DNA of 6,039 nt. Source: CAYNRQ01 sp964399875. GTDB lineage: Archaea; Aenigmatarchaeota; Aenigmatarchaeia; QMZP01. Below the pieces are notes generated by a model that saw only the letters and a program-made list of their open reading frames with translations, made no database searches and was not told where the DNA came from. The stretch is taken from the NCBI GenBank assembly GCA_964399875.1, contig CAYNRQ010000064.1:1-6039 (forward strand). Reading direction: 5' to 3'. The translations under genes were made by a program, and so were the position numbers. Positions 5,229 through 6,039 of the stretch are shown here, piece after piece; position 1 is the first letter of the stretch; each line of letters starts with the position of its first letter.

Positions 5229-5280
5229 TCTCAAGTTGTTAAGCTCATTACAACCGGTTAATAAATGATGGTTGTAGCTT
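5229..5280 (+). repeat. Diverged short relative of the palindromic repeat, with hairpin
   Basis: TCTCAA (5229-5234) is followed by a bulged hairpin: AAGCT 5241-5245 pairs with AGCTT 5276-5280, four bases CATT bulge out, and ACAACC 5250-5255 pairs with GGTTGT 5270-5275. The 14-nt loop includes GGTTAATAA. The string ACAAC-Y-GGTTAATAA (5250-5264) recurs at 5980-5994 in the loop of the 5938-6033 element. The order TCTCAA, TTAA, GCTC, ACAACYGGTTAATAA, AGCT is also shared, which suggests common origin. It lies in the 225-bp divergent spacer between rfcS and AK6, directly before a TATA-like TTATATAAAA (5282-5291). Confidence 0.55.
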
Positions 5281-5281
5281 A

Positions 5282-5291
5282 TTATATAAAA
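5282..5291 (+). promoter_or_regulatory. TATA-like box downstream of the hairpin
   Basis: TTATATAAAA is the best archaeal TATA match in the rfcS-AK6 spacer by eye. If used on the plus strand, transcription would begin near 5312 and give AK6 a leader of about 80 bases that contains a four-codon upstream frame (ATG 5323). It competes with the better-placed box at 5364-5371. Confidence 0.4.
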
Positions 5292-5363
5292 ATTAATACT
5301 GTCAGTTTCACCAGTGAATACAATGGTATTTTCATAATCATTTGCAATCTTATATGCCTGTTC

Positions 5364-5371
5364 TTTTATAT
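5364..5371 (+). promoter_or_regulatory. TATA-like box placed for a leaderless AK6 transcript
   Basis: TTTTATAT lies 22-29 bases before the ATG at 5393, the spacing usual for archaeal TATA boxes of leaderless genes. It lies inside the 17-codon N-terminal extension that would be coded if translation began at TTG 5342, and so supports the shorter protein. Confidence 0.45.
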
Positions 5372-5392
5372 CTTGAATACCTAAACTTAAAT

Positions 5393-5866
5393 ATGAGTAT
5401 AATCAGCATAACTGGAACTCCGGGTACAGGAAAGACAAAGATTGCAAAGCTCTTGGCAGAAAAGCTGGGTTATAATCTTATTGATCTGAATAAGCTCGCT
5501 GAGGAAAAGAATCTTTATAATGGTTATGATGAGAAAAGGGGATGCAAGATAGTGGATATAGATAGAACAGCCAGGGAAATAGACAAGATGGGTGACAATC
5601 TTGTTTTGGAATCGCACTATGCACATGATATGCCTGCTGATTTTGTTGTAATACTCAGAACAAAACCAAAGGAATTGAGAGACAGGCTGAGGAATAAGGG
5701 ATGGAGAAAGGAAAAAGTAGAAGAGAATGTTCTTGCAGAAATAATGGAGATAATCAAGACAGAGGCCCTGGAATCAGGCAAAAGGGTCCTGGAGGTTGAT
5801 ACCACAGGGAAAAAACCAGAACAGGCTGTTCAGGACATAATCAAGTCTTTAAATCTCAAACAGTAG
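5393..5866 (+). CDS. Fap7/AK6-type adenylate kinase (putative ribosome-biogenesis NMP kinase)
   Basis: This 157-residue P-loop protein belongs to the archaeal family related to eukaryotic Fap7/hCINAP (AK6). Members have adenylate kinase/ATPase activity, and the eukaryotic proteins act in late small-subunit rRNA maturation. Seen: Walker A GTPGTGKT (8-15), YDEKRGCKIVDIDR (45-58), ESHYAHDMP (73-81), VVILRTKP (85-92), and RNKGWRKEKVEENVLAEIMEI (100-120), a lid-like basic segment. The ATG at 5393 is chosen over TTG 5342 because it puts the P-loop at the usual distance from the N-terminus and has a TATA-like box about 25 bases upstream; the extra 17 residues would be a hydrophobic stretch with no family counterpart. 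It is divergent from rfcS. Its last codons and stop overlap the first TCTCAAAC motif of the downstream repeat chain. Confidence 0.9.
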   Translation: MSIISITGTPGTGKTKIAKLLAEKLGYNLIDLNKLAEEKNLYNGYDEKRGCKIVDIDRTAREIDKMGDNLVLESHYAHDMPADFVVILRTKPKELRDRLRNKGWRKEKVEENVLAEIMEIIKTEALESGKRVLEVDTTGKKPEQAVQDIIKSLNLKQ

Positions 5867-5881
5867 TTGGTTAAGTTGAGA
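5854..5881 (+). repeat. Short palindrome spanning the AK6 stop codon
   Basis: TCTCAA 5854-5859 can pair with TTGAGA 5876-5881, with C5861 to G5875 inside; the loop contains the AK6 TAG (5864-5866) and TTGGTTAA. The 8-mer TCTCAAAC is the same one that begins the 5938-6033 element, and GGTTAA follows it there too. This is either the first unit of a repeat chain or a decayed copy. It may serve as the 3' end structure of the AK6 mRNA. Confidence 0.45.
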
Positions 5882-5943
5882 GAATTTCGCACGGCAACTG
5901 TTAGCCCTTATCTTGCTGGGAATCAGTGGAATTCTGATCTCAA
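5876..5943 (+). other. Hairpin in the AK6 downstream region
   Basis: TTGAGA plus GAATTTC (5876-5888) pairs with GGAATTC plus TCTCAA (5928-5934, 5938-5943), with three bases TGA (5935-5937) bulged and one G-U pair. Inner short stems ACTG 5897-5900 with CAGT 5924-5927 and CCC 5905-5907 with GGG 5918-5920 extend it. The outer strands are shared with the neighbouring palindromes, so this fold excludes them. It could be an RNA terminator, a processing structure, or part of a non-coding RNA. Confidence 0.5.
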
Positions 5944-6033
5944 ACGGTTAATTGATTAGCTCCTTACCACCAGTCACACACAACTGGTTAATAAGACTGG
6001 CGGGATGCGGAGCTCCTGGTTAATTGTTTGAGA
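5938..6033 (+). repeat. 96-bp palindromic element forming a long hairpin
   Basis: The ends are perfect 8-bp inverted repeats, TCTCAAAC 5938-5945 and GTTTGAGA 6026-6033. Inside, GGTTAATT 5946-5953 faces GGTTAATT 6018-6025; this pairs only as RNA, with four G-U and four A-U pairs. Next come AGCTCC 5958-5963 with GGAGCT 6009-6014, CC 5967-5968 with GG 6003-6004, and CCAGTC 5970-5975 with GACTGG 5995-6000. The 19-nt loop 5976-5994 includes CAACTGGTTAATAA and has an alternative fold, CCAGT 5970-5974 with ACTGG 5983-5987. The left arm is repeated exactly, inverted, at 1-34. No coding frame or clear target duplication is seen. Read on the plus strand it is a good candidate structured RNA or small mobile palindrome. 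Confidence 0.7.
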
Positions 6034-6039
6034 GCATTC

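Noticed and set aside
5342..5392. Longer AK6 protein starting at TTG 5342
   Set aside because: The added 17 residues are hydrophobic, have no counterpart in the family and contain the best-placed TATA-like box; ATG 5393 puts the P-loop at the normal place.
5854..6039. CRISPR array
   Set aside because: The repeats are inverted and unequal in spacing, with no uniform direct repeats or spacers.
1..6039. Window as a closed circle or linear element with true terminal repeats
   Set aside because: There is no direct overlap between the two ends, and the inverted repeat stops 68 bases before the right end, so neither form is shown.

Overview
The window is almost certainly archaeal. It carries tRNA genes with bulge-helix-bulge (BHB) introns, a CDP-archaeol synthase (CarS), a replication factor C small subunit, an archaeal Fap7/AK6-type kinase, and A/T-rich spacers with archaeal TATA-like boxes instead of -35/-10 promoters. 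It is AT-rich with compact genes. Non-canonically placed tRNA introns together with small metabolic genes would suit a little-known or DPANN-like lineage, but this window alone does not fix the taxon.

Layout. Positions 1-34 hold a partial palindromic repeat. Two adjacent intron-bearing tRNA genes follow: tRNA-Glu(CTC) at 44-238 with one 120-nt intron in the T-loop, and tRNA-Ile(GAT) at 285-411 with a 32-nt intron in the D-loop and a 22-nt intron between T-stem and T-loop. All three introns end exactly at the cut sites of a four-base-pair BHB core. About 400 bases (412-813) hold only a doubtful 49-codon reading frame and inverted repeats. An FmdE-like protein (minus) and CarS (plus) diverge from a 58-bp promoter region. 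CarS runs tail-to-tail, with no spacer, into a minus-strand cluster of flippase-like membrane protein, thymidylate kinase and adenylate kinase. RfcS lies just upstream on the same strand with its own promoter. AK6 (plus) diverges from rfcS.

How the genes fit together. adk, tmk and AK6 are three nucleoside monophosphate kinases beside a clamp-loader subunit, so 3450-5870 looks like a nucleotide-supply and replication block. CarS and the flippase-like protein both concern membrane lipids or lipid-linked carriers, though they lie on opposite strands.

The least ordinary parts are the RNA-level features. The end of the window (5854-6033) is a chain of alternating TCTCAA/TTGAGA segments, including a hairpin element with roughly 30-bp arms closed partly by G-U pairs. 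The left arm of this element recurs as an exact 34-bp inverted copy at the first base of the window, and a shorter diverged relative lies at 5229-5280 between rfcS and AK6. No CRISPR array, transposase, rRNA or integrase was found.
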